Notes: generated by a model from the letters alone, not told the origin. DNA of 64,000 bases from Neomoorella stamsii (GCF_002995805.1 NZ_PVXL01000046.1:186001-250000), one strand, 5' to 3'; shown: positions 18,401-26,795, counted from the first letter of the stretch. Translations and numbers: made by a program.

Positions 18401-20218
18401 ATCGCTGCCGGTAATGGTAATTAATGTACCACCTGAGAGGGGGCCACCGGCAGGTTCTACTTTAGTAATACTGGGCCGGCTTTCCGGTACCCTGTAAGTA
18501 AACCCCCCGGTTAAAATGGCCTTTTCAGTGATTAAATTTGAATCCTGCCATCGTTTTATTATTAAAATAACATCTTGGGTACCATAACCTGGAGGTGTAA
18601 CGGCTTTATATGCTTTGTTATCGGGATCCCAGGTGAGATTTTTTACAGCATTACCGCCAATAGTGAGTTCAATGCTTTCAACAGTAGGATCACCAGGATT
18701 AATAAAATTGGCCCCATTAACCGTAATTGGCGTATTTCCTTCCATTGAACCCTGGTTGGGAGTGACACTAGTTATCAACAGTACCCGTTCCGGCGCCAGG
18801 TAGGTAAACCCGTCGGGCTTAGTAAACTTTCCTCCATCAGGGTTCTCCACCGTAACATCTACGGGCCCGGTTACCGGGCTTGGGGGTGTAATAACTAAGA
18901 GTTCGGTAGTACTTTTTACAGTGACCTGCTCCGCATAGATATTACCAAACTTGACCTTAAGGGGGACATCAACGCCGGAGCGAAAATCGCTACCAATAAT
19001 GGTAACCTCCGTACCCCCGTCTTTACTGCCCGCGTTAGGGTTGATGGTGGTAATAGCTGGACTGCTCATTTCGGTCACATAGGTAAAACCCTGAAATACC
19101 CTGTAAGCCTTAGCTGTATCCGCCGTGTCATATACTACTACATCCACCGCACCCGGGGCACCGGCCGGGGTGCTCACTTTAATATATCCATAAGTCACCT
19201 CGGTTACTGTGGCCTCTATACCCCCGAAGGTGACGCCAACCTGCCCTGCCGGCGGGAAATTACTACCGGTAATGGTTACTGTGGTCCCGCCCAGGGGACT
19301 GCCGTAGTTGGGTGTAATTGAATCGATAACCGGCGTGATAATAAATTCGTACTTGGTGTCATTAGTTACGGTACTTGTCTGGCCATCGGGATTGGTAATG
19401 GTGACATCCTGAATTCCCACCGAACCGCGCGGCGTCACCACCACCAGTTCCGTAATGCCGTTGGCCTGTTTAATAGTAGCCGGAGTACCGCCAAAACGGA
19501 CAACGCCTGTAGAACTTAATTCCTGCCCCCTGATAGTCACTTCGGTGCCGCCCATCCAGGTGCCCCTATTGGGAGAAACACTGGTGATGACAGGCTGGCT
19601 CAAACGGTACTCAAATGTTTTTTCGTCGGTTGCCGGTAAAATTCCGGTACCACCATCAGGATTGACCACTTTAACTGCTACTTTCCCCACCGACCCCGGT
19701 GGCGTCAGGGCAGTGATGGTTGTGCCGTCGGAAGAAACAGTTACTCCCGTAGCCAGGCCAGTACCGAGATATAGGGTCAGGTTATTCTGAAAGCCGCCGC
19801 CCTTAACGGTAACTGCCTGGCCGCCAACGGTGCTGCCTGTCCGGCCTTCCGCTGTCGTTACTTCGGTTACTACCGGATCATAGCGAAAACCTGCCAGTTT
19901 GACATTCTCCTGGCCGTCCGGGTTAACAACTTTGACATCTACTGAACCGGAAATTGCGCTGGCAGGCGTCTTAACATCAAGTTTGCTTGAGCTGCGAAAA
20001 ATTACTTCCGCCGCCGGGTTAGCGCCAAAATAAACATAAGCGCCAACGGCAAAATTAGAGCCGTTGACGGTAATCCAGGTACCACCAGTCATTGGTCCAC
20101 TAGAGGGAGAAATACTGGTTATCTGCGGCGCCGCGGCTGCCAGGGCCTGGCCACATGAAAAAAATATTGCTACCATCGCCAGCAGCAATACTAATCTCTT
20201 TTTTAAATTAAAGCTCAT
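15425..20218 (-). CDS. Giant exported TIG/IPT-repeat protein, N-terminal 1597 residues
   Basis: Signal peptide MSFNLKKRLVLLLAMVAIFF to about ALA. After it I count 17 IPT/TIG immunoglobulin-like repeats of about 85-95 residues, each opening with a version of P-x-I-x-x-[IV]-x-P-x-x-G-x-x-x-G-G-T-x-[VI]-T-[IV]-x-G and closing with VxNPDG…FTY. Such arrays form long surface rods. The frame ends in repeat 17 with ALTPPGGAKERPM-stop. The +1 register reads GSEGTADVTVVNPDEGTYTL instead, which is the normal repeat ending. The intact product would be about 2000 residues. A 15-nt inverted repeat (AGCGAT-TAG-ATCGCT, 20239-20253) lies just upstream of the ribosome site. Confidence 0.9.
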   Translation of the reverse strand: MSFNLKKRLVLLLAMVAIFFSCGQALAAAAPQITSISPSSGPMTGGTWITVNGSNFAVGAYVYFGANPAAEVIFRSSSKLDVKTPASAISGSVDVKVVNPDGQENVKLAGFRYDPVVTEVTTAEGRTGSTVGGQAVTVKGGGFQNNLTLYLGTGLATGVTVSSDGTTITALTPPGSVGKVAVKVVNPDGGTGILPATDEKTFEYRLSQPVITSVSPNRGTWMGGTEVTIRGQELSSTGVVRFGGTPATIKQANGITELVVVTPRGSVGIQDVTITNPDGQTSTVTNDTKYEFIITPVIDSITPNYGSPLGGTTVTITGSNFPPAGQVGVTFGGIEATVTEVTYGYIKVSTPAGAPGAVDVVVYDTADTAKAYRVFQGFTYVTEMSSPAITTINPNAGSKDGGTEVTIIGSDFRSGVDVPLKVKFGNIYAEQVTVKSTTELLVITPPSPVTGPVDVTVENPDGGKFTKPDGFTYLAPERVLLITSVTPNQGSMEGNTPITVNGANFINPGDPTVESIELTIGGNAVKNLTWDPDNKAYKAVTPPGYGTQDVILIIKRWQDSNLITEKAILTGGFTYRVPESRPSITKVEPAGGPLSGGTLITITGSDFRAPKAGETVQVFIGNLPATQVRVISDTQITAVTPPSANTGIRDVTVINPDLATAVLPNAFTYVANTMTIVSVTPDKGPVDRPTPITITGANFNQDKDELGNINIVVEIGTQEEGFLPATNINVSQDGSTITAETPIATAGTKDVVVRNRFGSATLPQSFTYYVPPSTPEITGINPSLGPTTGGTPVTIYGDRFQAKASVTIGGATASQVEVVSPTEIRAITPPGQPGPQDVTVTNPDGGQVTLPDGFTYISHPVINSVSPDRGSAEGGTIVTLRGTDFYPAMQMYVGSITEVVYGTVSGSVYQQVPAADIQVIDQQTAKARLPAWTAGGIDPQKGLKVDIAVVNTDATLSEDGGSFIARDIFTYYQPLTSPRVDQVTPNFGPAQGGNEVLLTGSGFQPDVKVYFGWEEARVLEVTPNQVRVSAPANTPGLYDVTVVNVYDTGIFVKEHAYEYRQPLTAPRITGVFPSYGPAQGGTLLTISGEYFWPGVRVFIGTNEAFLYVDNEGKIVPKELGTRMINPLVASGGKVIYVHTPEGPKVGDTYLIGPVDVNVVNPDGGSATLRGGFTYKLPDSRPAITSVSPGTGTTRGGTPVTITGSDFRPELKVYFGEVEAIVKNITPTAIAAVAPVHDAGLVDVTVVNKDGGVATAYGVFEYRVPGSEPVIKSLDPHVGSVLGGTTVTISGEDFRDGVKIFFGGVEAANAVRVDYQTITATTPPGPAGTVDVTVVNPDAGSYTLSRAFTYQRSVPRIDAVVPERGPREGGIKVVIRGADFIAPVQVYFGSVAAPVYSVTEGGTMIEVALPPAAGGRLGAVDVKVINGDGAGAVRPKTFTYVLPDSQPVITGIEPASGSTLGGNWVTITGEDFREGPEVFIGGQPALEVKLVDGQTLRVKMPPHSEGPKDVTVTNYDGGTATLLAAYTYKLPGSQPVINKVEPNRGPQVGGTAITVTGLDFREGVKLYVGGAPAGDVRRVDYKTITALTPPGGAKERPM

Positions 20219-20238
20219 AACGATTGTCTCCCCTTCCC

Positions 20239-20253
20239 AGCGATTAGATCGCT
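20239..20253. promoter_or_regulatory. Small inverted repeat in the leader of the TIG gene
   Basis: AGCGAT, a 3-nt centre and ATCGCT form a perfect repeat in the 63-nt gap between flgL and the TIG gene, directly ahead of GGGAAGGGGAG. It could be a leader hairpin or an operator. Function unknown. Confidence 0.35.
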
Positions 20254-20281
20254 AAAGGTGGGTCGTCTTTCACCAGGGACT

Positions 20282-21214
20282 TTAACGCAGATAATCAATC
20301 AAGCTCGGTTGCAGGACCATGGCGCCGGTGGCCAGGGAAGCGCGGTAGACATTTTCCTGGTTTTTATAATTCATGACGGTTTCGGCCAGGTCGATATCTG
20401 CCAGGCTGGACATGGTTTTGGTAAGGCCGATCTGGGTATCATCTAAGCGGGAAGTGGCCATCTCCAGGCGGTTGCTCTTAGCGCCCAGGGTGGCACGGAT
20501 CTCGAGGAGATGGTCGATGGCTTGATCGAACTGGCCCAGGGTATTTGATACTTGAGTATTGTTATGGTTCTTTAATGCCTCGTAGAGTTCATACAATAGC
20601 TTAAAAATACCTTTATCAGCGGTGTTATCGCCATTTGTATCAATGGCCTGATTGAAAACATACTTACCGTTTTCGTTGACGGTTATAGTCACTTGAGGCG
20701 CTACTTCCCAATCCAGCTTCTGGGTATCGCCATTATATTTCACAGGAAATTCAGGATCCGTATTATCCGTTATCCTTTCAAATGGCGCCTCAGGTGTATC
20801 AGTACCCGCAAAAAGAAAACGACCGCCATAAGAGGTATTACCTATCTGCACCATCTCGTCGATTAGCTGATCTACTTCCGCTGCCAGGGCTTCCATGGAT
20901 TCATCGGGCATGGTGCCATTGGCGCCATAGACGGCCAGTTCGCGGGCGCGCTGCAGGGTGGCGGTGGCCATGTCCAGGGCTCTTTCGGAGGCGTCCAGCC
21001 AGCCGCGGGCGTCTTCCATGTTCTTTTTATACTGGTCGTTGGCAGCGATGGAGGTTTTAAAGGCCAGCACCCGCGCGACTACTATGGGGTCATCGGAGGG
21101 GCGGCTCACGGCCTTGCCGGAAGACATTTGTTCCTGAGTGCGGGACATGATCTCCAGGTTGCGGTTAATGTTGCGGACGACGTTGTTGTTGAGCATGCGG
21201 TTGGTGATGCGCAC
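20282..21214 (-). CDS. flgL: Flagellar hook-associated protein FlgL (HAP3)
   Basis: A 310-residue protein with the flagellin-type N terminus MRITNRMLNNNVVRNINRNL and GKAVSRPSDDPIVVARVLAF, and the C terminus LADIDLAETVMNYKNQENVYRASLATGA. Length is normal for FlgL. It joins the hook (via FlgK) to the flagellin filament. It starts 46 nt after flgK. Confidence 0.95.
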   Translation of the reverse strand: MRITNRMLNNNVVRNINRNLEIMSRTQEQMSSGKAVSRPSDDPIVVARVLAFKTSIAANDQYKKNMEDARGWLDASERALDMATATLQRARELAVYGANGTMPDESMEALAAEVDQLIDEMVQIGNTSYGGRFLFAGTDTPEAPFERITDNTDPEFPVKYNGDTQKLDWEVAPQVTITVNENGKYVFNQAIDTNGDNTADKGIFKLLYELYEALKNHNNTQVSNTLGQFDQAIDHLLEIRATLGAKSNRLEMATSRLDDTQIGLTKTMSSLADIDLAETVMNYKNQENVYRASLATGAMVLQPSLIDYLR

Positions 21215-21260
21215 CTTTATTCACCCCGTAATGGACGGTAATTTTCCTGGACAAAAGGGT

Positions 21261-22676
21261 TTAACGGGTTACACCCATGCCATTGATGATTTTATCCAGC
21301 ATGCTGTCCAGGGTGGTAATCATCCTGGCCGCGGCTTCATAAGCCCGCTGGTACTGGAGCATGCTGGCCATTTCCTCGTCCAGGGAGACGCCGGATATGG
21401 ATTCTTTGCGGTTGGTAAGCTGGTCAACCAGGACGCCCTGGTTGGTGGTCATACGGACGGCCTCGTGGGCGTCGACGCCCAGTTTGGCGGTGAAGTTTTT
21501 GTAATAGTCGTCAAAGGTTGTGTTGGAAAGACCTGGTATCAACTCATGTTGGAGCTGGGCTATGGCCAGGGCGTTACTCCCGTCGCCTGGCCCTCCACCA
21601 CTGCTTGCAGCTGCTATTTTGGTAACATTAGTTTTAATGTTGGGGTTTACTTGAATATTACCTGCTGTAATTGGCCCCCCACCGTTAGCAACGAAAAAAT
21701 TTTCTCCAGCTGTTCCGGATAAATCATCTCCACTGGTATGTATATTATTAACAGCCGTTGCCAGCTCGCTAACCAAAGTATCTAAATTTGTTATATAAGT
21801 ATCTACTTCACTCTTGGCTTTTTGTAAACCAAACAACTCGCCATTAGAAATATTTAAAGCCGGTTGAGTGGCCTCTACCCAACTAACAGCTGAACCTGAT
21901 GATTGAAGTTCATGAATGGTACTGCCATCTACCCCTTCTACTAAGTTTCCGCCACCACCTAATGTGATGGTAATGGTACCATTACTAGATGTTGTAATAG
22001 TAAAATCAATTATCTTGCTCAACCTGTCCAGCAGCAAATCCCGCTGGTCCATGAGGTCGTTGGGCTGGTCACCGACGGCAATAATATTTTTGATCTGGCC
22101 GTTCAAGTCGGCTATCTGCTGGGCCAGGGAATTTATTTCGGTGACCTTTAATTCGACTGTTTGATTGATATCGTCCATAATGGTCGCCAGTTGCTGGAAA
22201 CTATGGTTAAAGGCCTCCGCCAGAGCGTTAGCCGTTTCAACCACTGTGGTCCTTACTGGGGAACTTTCGGCGTACTTGGAGAGTTCCTGCCAGGCGGCCC
22301 AGAACTGGCTCATTAGAGTGCTCAGGCCGGTGTCCGAGGGCTCGTTGAAGACGATCTCTACCTGCTTTAAAACATCCTGGACCTGTTCCCACTGGCCCAG
22401 GGAGCCGGTTTCCCGGCGGATTTGGGTGTCTAAAAATTCGTCCCGCAGGCGGCGGGTTTCCTGGCTGTCGACACCGGTACCTATCTGCCAGCCTGTACCG
22501 CCAGGATGGTTCATGGATGGGACGGGATAGGCAGGTAAGGTGGCCAGGACCACCCGCTGGCGGGTATAGCCCTCGGTGTTGGCGTTGGCGATATTGTGGG
22601 CAGTCGTGTAAATGCCCCGCTGCTGGGCCTGCATGCCGCGCAGGGCGGTATTGAAGCCGAAAAAGGTTCCCGGCAC
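21261..22676 (-). CDS. flgK: Flagellar hook-associated protein FlgK (HAP1)
   Basis: A 471-residue protein. The N terminus, FFGFNTALRGMQAQQRGIYT followed by NIANANTEGYTRQRVVLAT, is the rod/hook family signature. The C terminus SLDEEMASMLQYQRAYEAAA is the matching second signature. The middle domain is variable, as usual. It forms the first junction zone on the hook tip; FlgN upstream is its export chaperone. Confidence 0.95.
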   Translation of the reverse strand: MPGTFFGFNTALRGMQAQQRGIYTTAHNIANANTEGYTRQRVVLATLPAYPVPSMNHPGGTGWQIGTGVDSQETRRLRDEFLDTQIRRETGSLGQWEQVQDVLKQVEIVFNEPSDTGLSTLMSQFWAAWQELSKYAESSPVRTTVVETANALAEAFNHSFQQLATIMDDINQTVELKVTEINSLAQQIADLNGQIKNIIAVGDQPNDLMDQRDLLLDRLSKIIDFTITTSSNGTITITLGGGGNLVEGVDGSTIHELQSSGSAVSWVEATQPALNISNGELFGLQKAKSEVDTYITNLDTLVSELATAVNNIHTSGDDLSGTAGENFFVANGGGPITAGNIQVNPNIKTNVTKIAAASSGGGPGDGSNALAIAQLQHELIPGLSNTTFDDYYKNFTAKLGVDAHEAVRMTTNQGVLVDQLTNRKESISGVSLDEEMASMLQYQRAYEAAARMITTLDSMLDKIINGMGVTR

Positions 22677-22789
22677 CCCTTTTCACCCTCTGCTAGAAGT
22701 TTTTGCAGTCACCTTGCCGGTCCTGTTATCGTTGGCTGGCCGCCAAACGTGAAAGTACAACCGGGCCCTCTGCCACCGGTAAGCAACGG

Positions 22790-23209
22790 CTAGACCAGCC
22801 GGTCCATTATTCCGGGGCCTGAGCCTTCCGGTAGTAACAGGGAGAGCATCTTCTGCACGTAGGCCAGGGACTGGCGCGCCAGCAGGCGGTTGCTCTCGTT
22901 GATTTCCTGGAACTCCCGCACCGCCTGCCGGAGGGCGTCGCGGAGGCGATTTACCTCGTCGTCCTCACGGCCGTTTTCCCGGGAGGCAGGTGGGTCTGCC
23001 GCACTTGTCTCCGGGCTTGCCTCCATCACCTGCTGCCGCTCCTCTTCCAGGACGGCCAAACGGCGGGCGAGTTCCCCTTTCCGGCCGGTAGCCGCCCGGA
23101 TGCCGGCCAGATCGTCGGTCATCAGGGCTTCCTGTTCCTGCCGGCCCACGGCCAGGAGTTCCCGTACCGCCGCCAGCTCATCCCGTAGAACGTCGGCCAG
23201 CTCCCTCAC
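22790..23209 (-). CDS. flgN: FlgN-family flagellar export chaperone
   Basis: A 139-residue, almost wholly helical protein (LADVLRDELAAVRELLAVGR near the start, NRLLARQSLAYVQKMLSLLL near the end). Sequence conservation in FlgN is low. The call rests on size, helix pattern and position between flgM and flgK. The ATG overlaps the flgM stop by 4 nt. It would carry FlgK and FlgL to the export gate. Confidence 0.85.
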   Translation of the reverse strand: MRELADVLRDELAAVRELLAVGRQEQEALMTDDLAGIRAATGRKGELARRLAVLEEERQQVMEASPETSAADPPASRENGREDDEVNRLRDALRQAVREFQEINESNRLLARQSLAYVQKMLSLLLPEGSGPGIMDRLV

Positions 23210-23496
23210 CGGCCCATCTCCTTCAAGATGGCGCCGGCCACTTCTTCCAGCGATACGTTATAAGTACCTGCGGCCAGGGCGGCGCGGATGGCTTCTACCC
23301 GGCCGGCGCGGGTGTCGTTTACTTCCTCCAGGCGGGCCTTTAATTCCCGGATGAGCTGGCTGCCCGCGGAAAGCTGGACGGTGTCGGCGCTGGGGGGAGC
23401 TTTATCCACCCGTCCCTGCCCTTTAACGCCGGCAGGCTGCTCGTAAGCTGCGCGCACCTGGTTCCAGGATACCGGTCCCTGTCCTGTTATCTTCAA
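23206..23496 (-). CDS. flgM: Anti-sigma-28 factor FlgM
   Basis: A 96-residue protein with a disordered N-terminal half and a sigma-binding C-terminal half (SADTVQLSAGSQLIRELKAR, VEAIRAALAAGTYNVSLEEV, AGAILKEM). FlgM holds SigD/FliA until the hook is complete and is then exported. A sigma-28 promoter lies 42 nt upstream, so the anti-sigma gene and the flgN-flgK-flgL genes behind it are under the factor FlgM inhibits, the usual feedback loop. Confidence 0.93.
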   Translation of the reverse strand: MKITGQGPVSWNQVRAAYEQPAGVKGQGRVDKAPPSADTVQLSAGSQLIRELKARLEEVNDTRAGRVEAIRAALAAGTYNVSLEEVAGAILKEMGR

Positions 23497-23537
23497 GCCC
23501 TTACACCCCTGATAGATGTTTTTTGTCTCTAGTCTCT

Positions 23538-23564
23538 ATATCGGCAAGTCGGCAATGAACTTTA
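23538..23564 (-). promoter_or_regulatory. Sigma-28 (SigD/FliA) promoter of flgM operon
   Basis: On the minus strand: TAAA (complement of 23561-23564), a 15-nt spacer, then GCCGATAT (complement of 23538-23545). This matches the Bacillus SigD consensus TAAA-N15-GCCGATAT exactly. It sits 42 nt upstream of the flgM ATG. Confidence 0.85.
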
Positions 23565-23621
23565 CCCGGCCGGCAACAGGCAAATATCATAGATTTAAAT
23601 CAAACTTAACAGCAAAACCCT

Positions 23622-23654
23622 ACCATCTCCGTATCCACTCCGTACCCACTCCGT
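23622..23654. repeat. Three 11-bp direct repeats between cheB and flgM
   Basis: Three consecutive 11-nt units on the plus strand: ACCATCTCCGT, ATCCACTCCGT and ACCCACTCCGT (minus strand ACGGAGTGGRT-like). The 11-bp period is one helical turn, so a protein could bind all three on the same face. They lie about 60 nt upstream of the sigma-28 promoter. The flanking sequence is AT-rich. Regulator unknown. Confidence 0.65.
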
Positions 23655-23710
23655 TTTATAAACCATAGTTAAATAAAGTATAATTTAACCTCCGCTCCAA
23701 GCATTACATG

Positions 23711-24763
23711 TTAAGGGCGAGGAGCAACTAAGGATACAATAGCCCCGGCTATAGCCGGCAGGGGCAGCACCTGGTCGGCCAGGCCGGCTTCCACCGCTGC
23801 CCGTGGCATGCCATAGACGATACAGGTCCCTTCATCCTGGGCTAAAACCTGGCCGCCCCGCTCCTTAATAGCCTTGAGGCCCCGGACGCCATCGTTCCCC
23901 ATACCAGTGAGTATTACCCCCAGGCTCCTGGGACCATATACCCTGGCTACGGAGAGCATGAGCACGTCTACCGAGGGCTTAAAGAGAGTAGGCACTTCGG
24001 CCTCTGCGGCCAGCTGCACCTGGACGCTGCCCGCGTGCCTTTCCAGGAGCATTTGTTTGCCGGCCGGGGCGATGAGGGCCAGGCCGGGCCGGACAACATC
24101 CCCTGCTGCCGCCTCCCTGATTTCCAGGGCGGCCAGTTCATTTAAGCGCCGGGCCAGGGGGCCGGTAAAACCCGGGGGCATGTGTTGCACAATCACTATA
24201 CCGGCAGGCAGGTCGCCGGGCAGTGCCGTCAGGACCTGCTGCAGGGCCGCCGGCCCTCCTGTGGAGGTGCCAATGGCGACAACCTCTACCTGGCCCTGCC
24301 GGGGAGAAATAAAAGGTGCCGGGATAATTTCCCGGCAAGGTTTACCCCGGCAGAGACGCCCTACCGGTACCCTGGCCGCAGCCTTAATTTTTTCCGGTAA
24401 GATCCTGGCCAGCTCTTTTATGTCCCCGGATTTTGCCGGCTTCAGGACAAAATCTACGGCCCCCAGCTCCAGGGCTTTAATGGTCACCTCAGCCCCGGCG
24501 GCCGTATGGGCGGACAGCATGATGACAGCCACCGGACTGCTGGCCATGAGGCTTTTCAGTGTCGCCAGGCCATCCATGACCGGCATTTCCAGGTCCAGGG
24601 TTACGACCTGCGGCTGCAGGGAAGCGACTTTTTCCAGGGCTTCCTCGCCATTACGGGCATAACCCACTACCTGAATACCGGGATCGGCTTTTAAGATGTC
24701 CATCAGCAGCCGCCGGCTAAAGGCGGAATCGTCGACGACCAGGACCTTAACCGGCCAGTTCAC
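23711..24763 (-). CDS. cheB: Chemotaxis protein-glutamate methylesterase CheB
   Basis: About 350 residues from GTG 24761-24763, chosen because GGAGG lies 6 nt upstream inside the end of cheA. An upstream ATG would give a longer, poorer start. Receiver domain: VKVLVVDDSAFSRRLLMDIL, with phospho-acceptor Asp in VVTLDLEMPVMDG. Catalytic domain: Ser in IGTSTGGPAAL, His in IVQHMPPGF, Asp in GMGNDGVRG. It demethylates and deamidates chemoreceptors. It overlaps cheA by 17 nt. Confidence 0.95.
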   Translation of the reverse strand: MNWPVKVLVVDDSAFSRRLLMDILKADPGIQVVGYARNGEEALEKVASLQPQVVTLDLEMPVMDGLATLKSLMASSPVAVIMLSAHTAAGAEVTIKALELGAVDFVLKPAKSGDIKELARILPEKIKAAARVPVGRLCRGKPCREIIPAPFISPRQGQVEVVAIGTSTGGPAALQQVLTALPGDLPAGIVIVQHMPPGFTGPLARRLNELAALEIREAAAGDVVRPGLALIAPAGKQMLLERHAGSVQVQLAAEAEVPTLFKPSVDVLMLSVARVYGPRSLGVILTGMGNDGVRGLKAIKERGGQVLAQDEGTCIVYGMPRAAVEAGLADQVLPLPAIAGAIVSLVAPRP

Positions 24764-26795
24764 GGCTCGCCTCCACCCCCAGGTTATCCACCAGGCTGCG
24801 GACATCTAAGATCAGGGCCACACTGCCATCGCCCATGATGGTAGCCCCGGCAATGCCCGGTATCTTGCCAATAAAATTCCCCAGGGATTTGATGACAATC
24901 TCCTGCTCGCCGATGAGGTTGTCGACAATAAAACCGATCTGTTTTTCCGCCAGGCCTACTATAACTACGGCATAATTTTCTCCCGCCGGCATAGCCCTGG
25001 CCAGGCCCAGGGCCTGGCCCAGGTAAATGAGGGGCAGCACCCGGCCACGGACGACTACCACCTGCTGGCGGTGGACGTGCTGGATGTCGGCGGGGGTGAT
25101 GGCGATAATTTCGACCACATTGGCCAGGGGGAAGGCATAAACCCGCCCGCCCACCTGGACCAGGAGGGAACGGTTAATGGCCAGGGTCAGGGGCAGCTTA
25201 ATGGTGAAACACGTTCCCTTGCCGGGGGTGGTGCGGATGTCAATGGTGCCGTTGATCTTTTCAATATGGTTACGGACGATATCCATGCCCACGCCGCGGC
25301 CGGAAACATCGGTAACTTTCTCTGATGTCGAAAGGCCCGGTAGGAAGATAAGATCCAGGGCTTCCCGGTGACCCAGCCTGGCGGCCGCCTCACGGCTGAT
25401 CAGCCCTTTAGCCACAGCCCTGGCTTTTATTTTTTCCGGATCCATACCGGCGCCGTCGTCTTCTACGGTAATGACAATCTGGTTTTCCTGGTGGAAGGCC
25501 CGCAGGCGAACCGTACCGTGCCGGGGCTTGCCGGCCTTCAGCCTTGCTTCCGGGGCTTCAATGCCGTGATCAATGGCGTTGCGCAGCAGGTGGATGAGGG
25601 GATCGCCGATTTCCTCGATAACCGTCCGGTCCAGCTCCGTTTCCCGGCCTTCAATAATAAAGTCGATCTCCTTGCCGGCCTTCCGGGCCAGGTCCCGGAC
25701 CATGCGGGGGAAGCGGTTAAAGACCTGGTCAACGGGGAACATGCGGGCCTTCATGATCTCTTCCTGGAGGTCGGAGGTAATGCGGCCAATGTGCAGGGAG
25801 ACTTCTTCCAGGGTTTCCAGGAGTTCTTCGTTGCCCAGGCGGGCCTTCAACCCATTGCCCACTTCGGCCAGGCGGGTACGGTCAATGACCAGTTCACCAA
25901 CCAGGTTCATGAGGTTTTCCAGGCGCTGGACATCTACCCGGACTGTCTGGGTAATGCGTTGCTCACCCGACTTGCTATTTGCCCTGGCGGCAAGGCTACC
26001 ATTCTCCTGCTCAAGGGCAGAAACTTCAGCTGCCGCCAGCCGGTCTTCCTCCAGGCTAATAGGCCGCACCGTTACATTTTTGATTTCTGATATGGACTTG
26101 ACGATATTGGCCAGGGTGTCGGCATCTTCCCGGCTGACAAAGGCCAGGGTAAAGGTATCCTCAAATTTCTCGGCTTCCAAATCCTGGGTGTGGGGAACGC
26201 TTTTGATGACCTCGCCGGCCTCCTTGAGGTTGTTGAAGACCAGGTAGGCCCGGGCAGCCTTCATCTGGCAGCCTTCTTCGAGCTGCACCCGGATCTCATA
26301 GGCCTGGAAACCCTTCACTTGAGCTGCGCGGATGACATTCTGTTCAATGTCGTCGAGGGTGAGGGTCTCGCTGCCAGGTGCCTTGTCCCGGGGACTGGCC
26401 CCCGCCTCGCCGGCCAGGACGGCTTCCAGCCGGGTAACTATTTCTCCCACCTCACCCTCATCCCCGTTGCCGGCAGCAATGCTGTCTTTTAGCACTCGCA
26501 GTCTGTCCAGGCTGGCCAGGAGGATGTCAATGATCTCCCGGGAAACGGCGAGCTTCCCCTGGCGTAAGAGATCAAGGACGCTCTCCATGCGATGGGTGAG
26601 GGTGGCCAGGCGGTTAAAACCCATTGATGCTGAAGAGCCCTTCAGGGTATGGGCCGCCCGGAAGATGGTGTTTAACAGGTCAAGATCCTCGGGAGTTTGC
26701 TCCAGCTTGACAATGGCTTCATCCAGCTGCTGAAGCTGCTCCCCGGCTTCATCGAGGAAAATACCCAGGTACTGGGACATATCCAGCTCGCTCAT
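24747..26795 (-). CDS. cheA: Chemotaxis histidine kinase CheA
   Basis: A 682-residue protein with all five regions: P1 phosphotransfer (AAHTLKGSSASMGF, the His at about residue 49), P2 response-regulator docking (residues about 150-255), P3 dimerisation (VDVQRLENLMNLVGELVIDR), P4 kinase (HLLRNAIDHGIE, VEDDGAGMD, GRGVGMDIVRNH) and P5 CheW-like at the C terminus. It overlaps cheW by 4 nt and cheB by 17 nt, a tight cheW-cheA-cheB operon. No cheY, cheC/D or cheR is in the window. Confidence 0.97.
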   Translation of the reverse strand: MSELDMSQYLGIFLDEAGEQLQQLDEAIVKLEQTPEDLDLLNTIFRAAHTLKGSSASMGFNRLATLTHRMESVLDLLRQGKLAVSREIIDILLASLDRLRVLKDSIAAGNGDEGEVGEIVTRLEAVLAGEAGASPRDKAPGSETLTLDDIEQNVIRAAQVKGFQAYEIRVQLEEGCQMKAARAYLVFNNLKEAGEVIKSVPHTQDLEAEKFEDTFTLAFVSREDADTLANIVKSISEIKNVTVRPISLEEDRLAAAEVSALEQENGSLAARANSKSGEQRITQTVRVDVQRLENLMNLVGELVIDRTRLAEVGNGLKARLGNEELLETLEEVSLHIGRITSDLQEEIMKARMFPVDQVFNRFPRMVRDLARKAGKEIDFIIEGRETELDRTVIEEIGDPLIHLLRNAIDHGIEAPEARLKAGKPRHGTVRLRAFHQENQIVITVEDDGAGMDPEKIKARAVAKGLISREAAARLGHREALDLIFLPGLSTSEKVTDVSGRGVGMDIVRNHIEKINGTIDIRTTPGKGTCFTIKLPLTLAINRSLLVQVGGRVYAFPLANVVEIIAITPADIQHVHRQQVVVVRGRVLPLIYLGQALGLARAMPAGENYAVVIVGLAEKQIGFIVDNLIGEQEIVIKSLGNFIGKIPGIAGATIMGDGSVALILDVRSLVDNLGVEASRELAG

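Noticed and set aside
23639-23710. Plus-strand TATAAT near 23681
   Set aside because: No adequate -35 and it would transcribe antisense into cheB.
25368-26247. Two long plus-strand frames across cheA
   Set aside because: Antisense shadows of a certain cheA gene, typical of GC-rich coding sequence.
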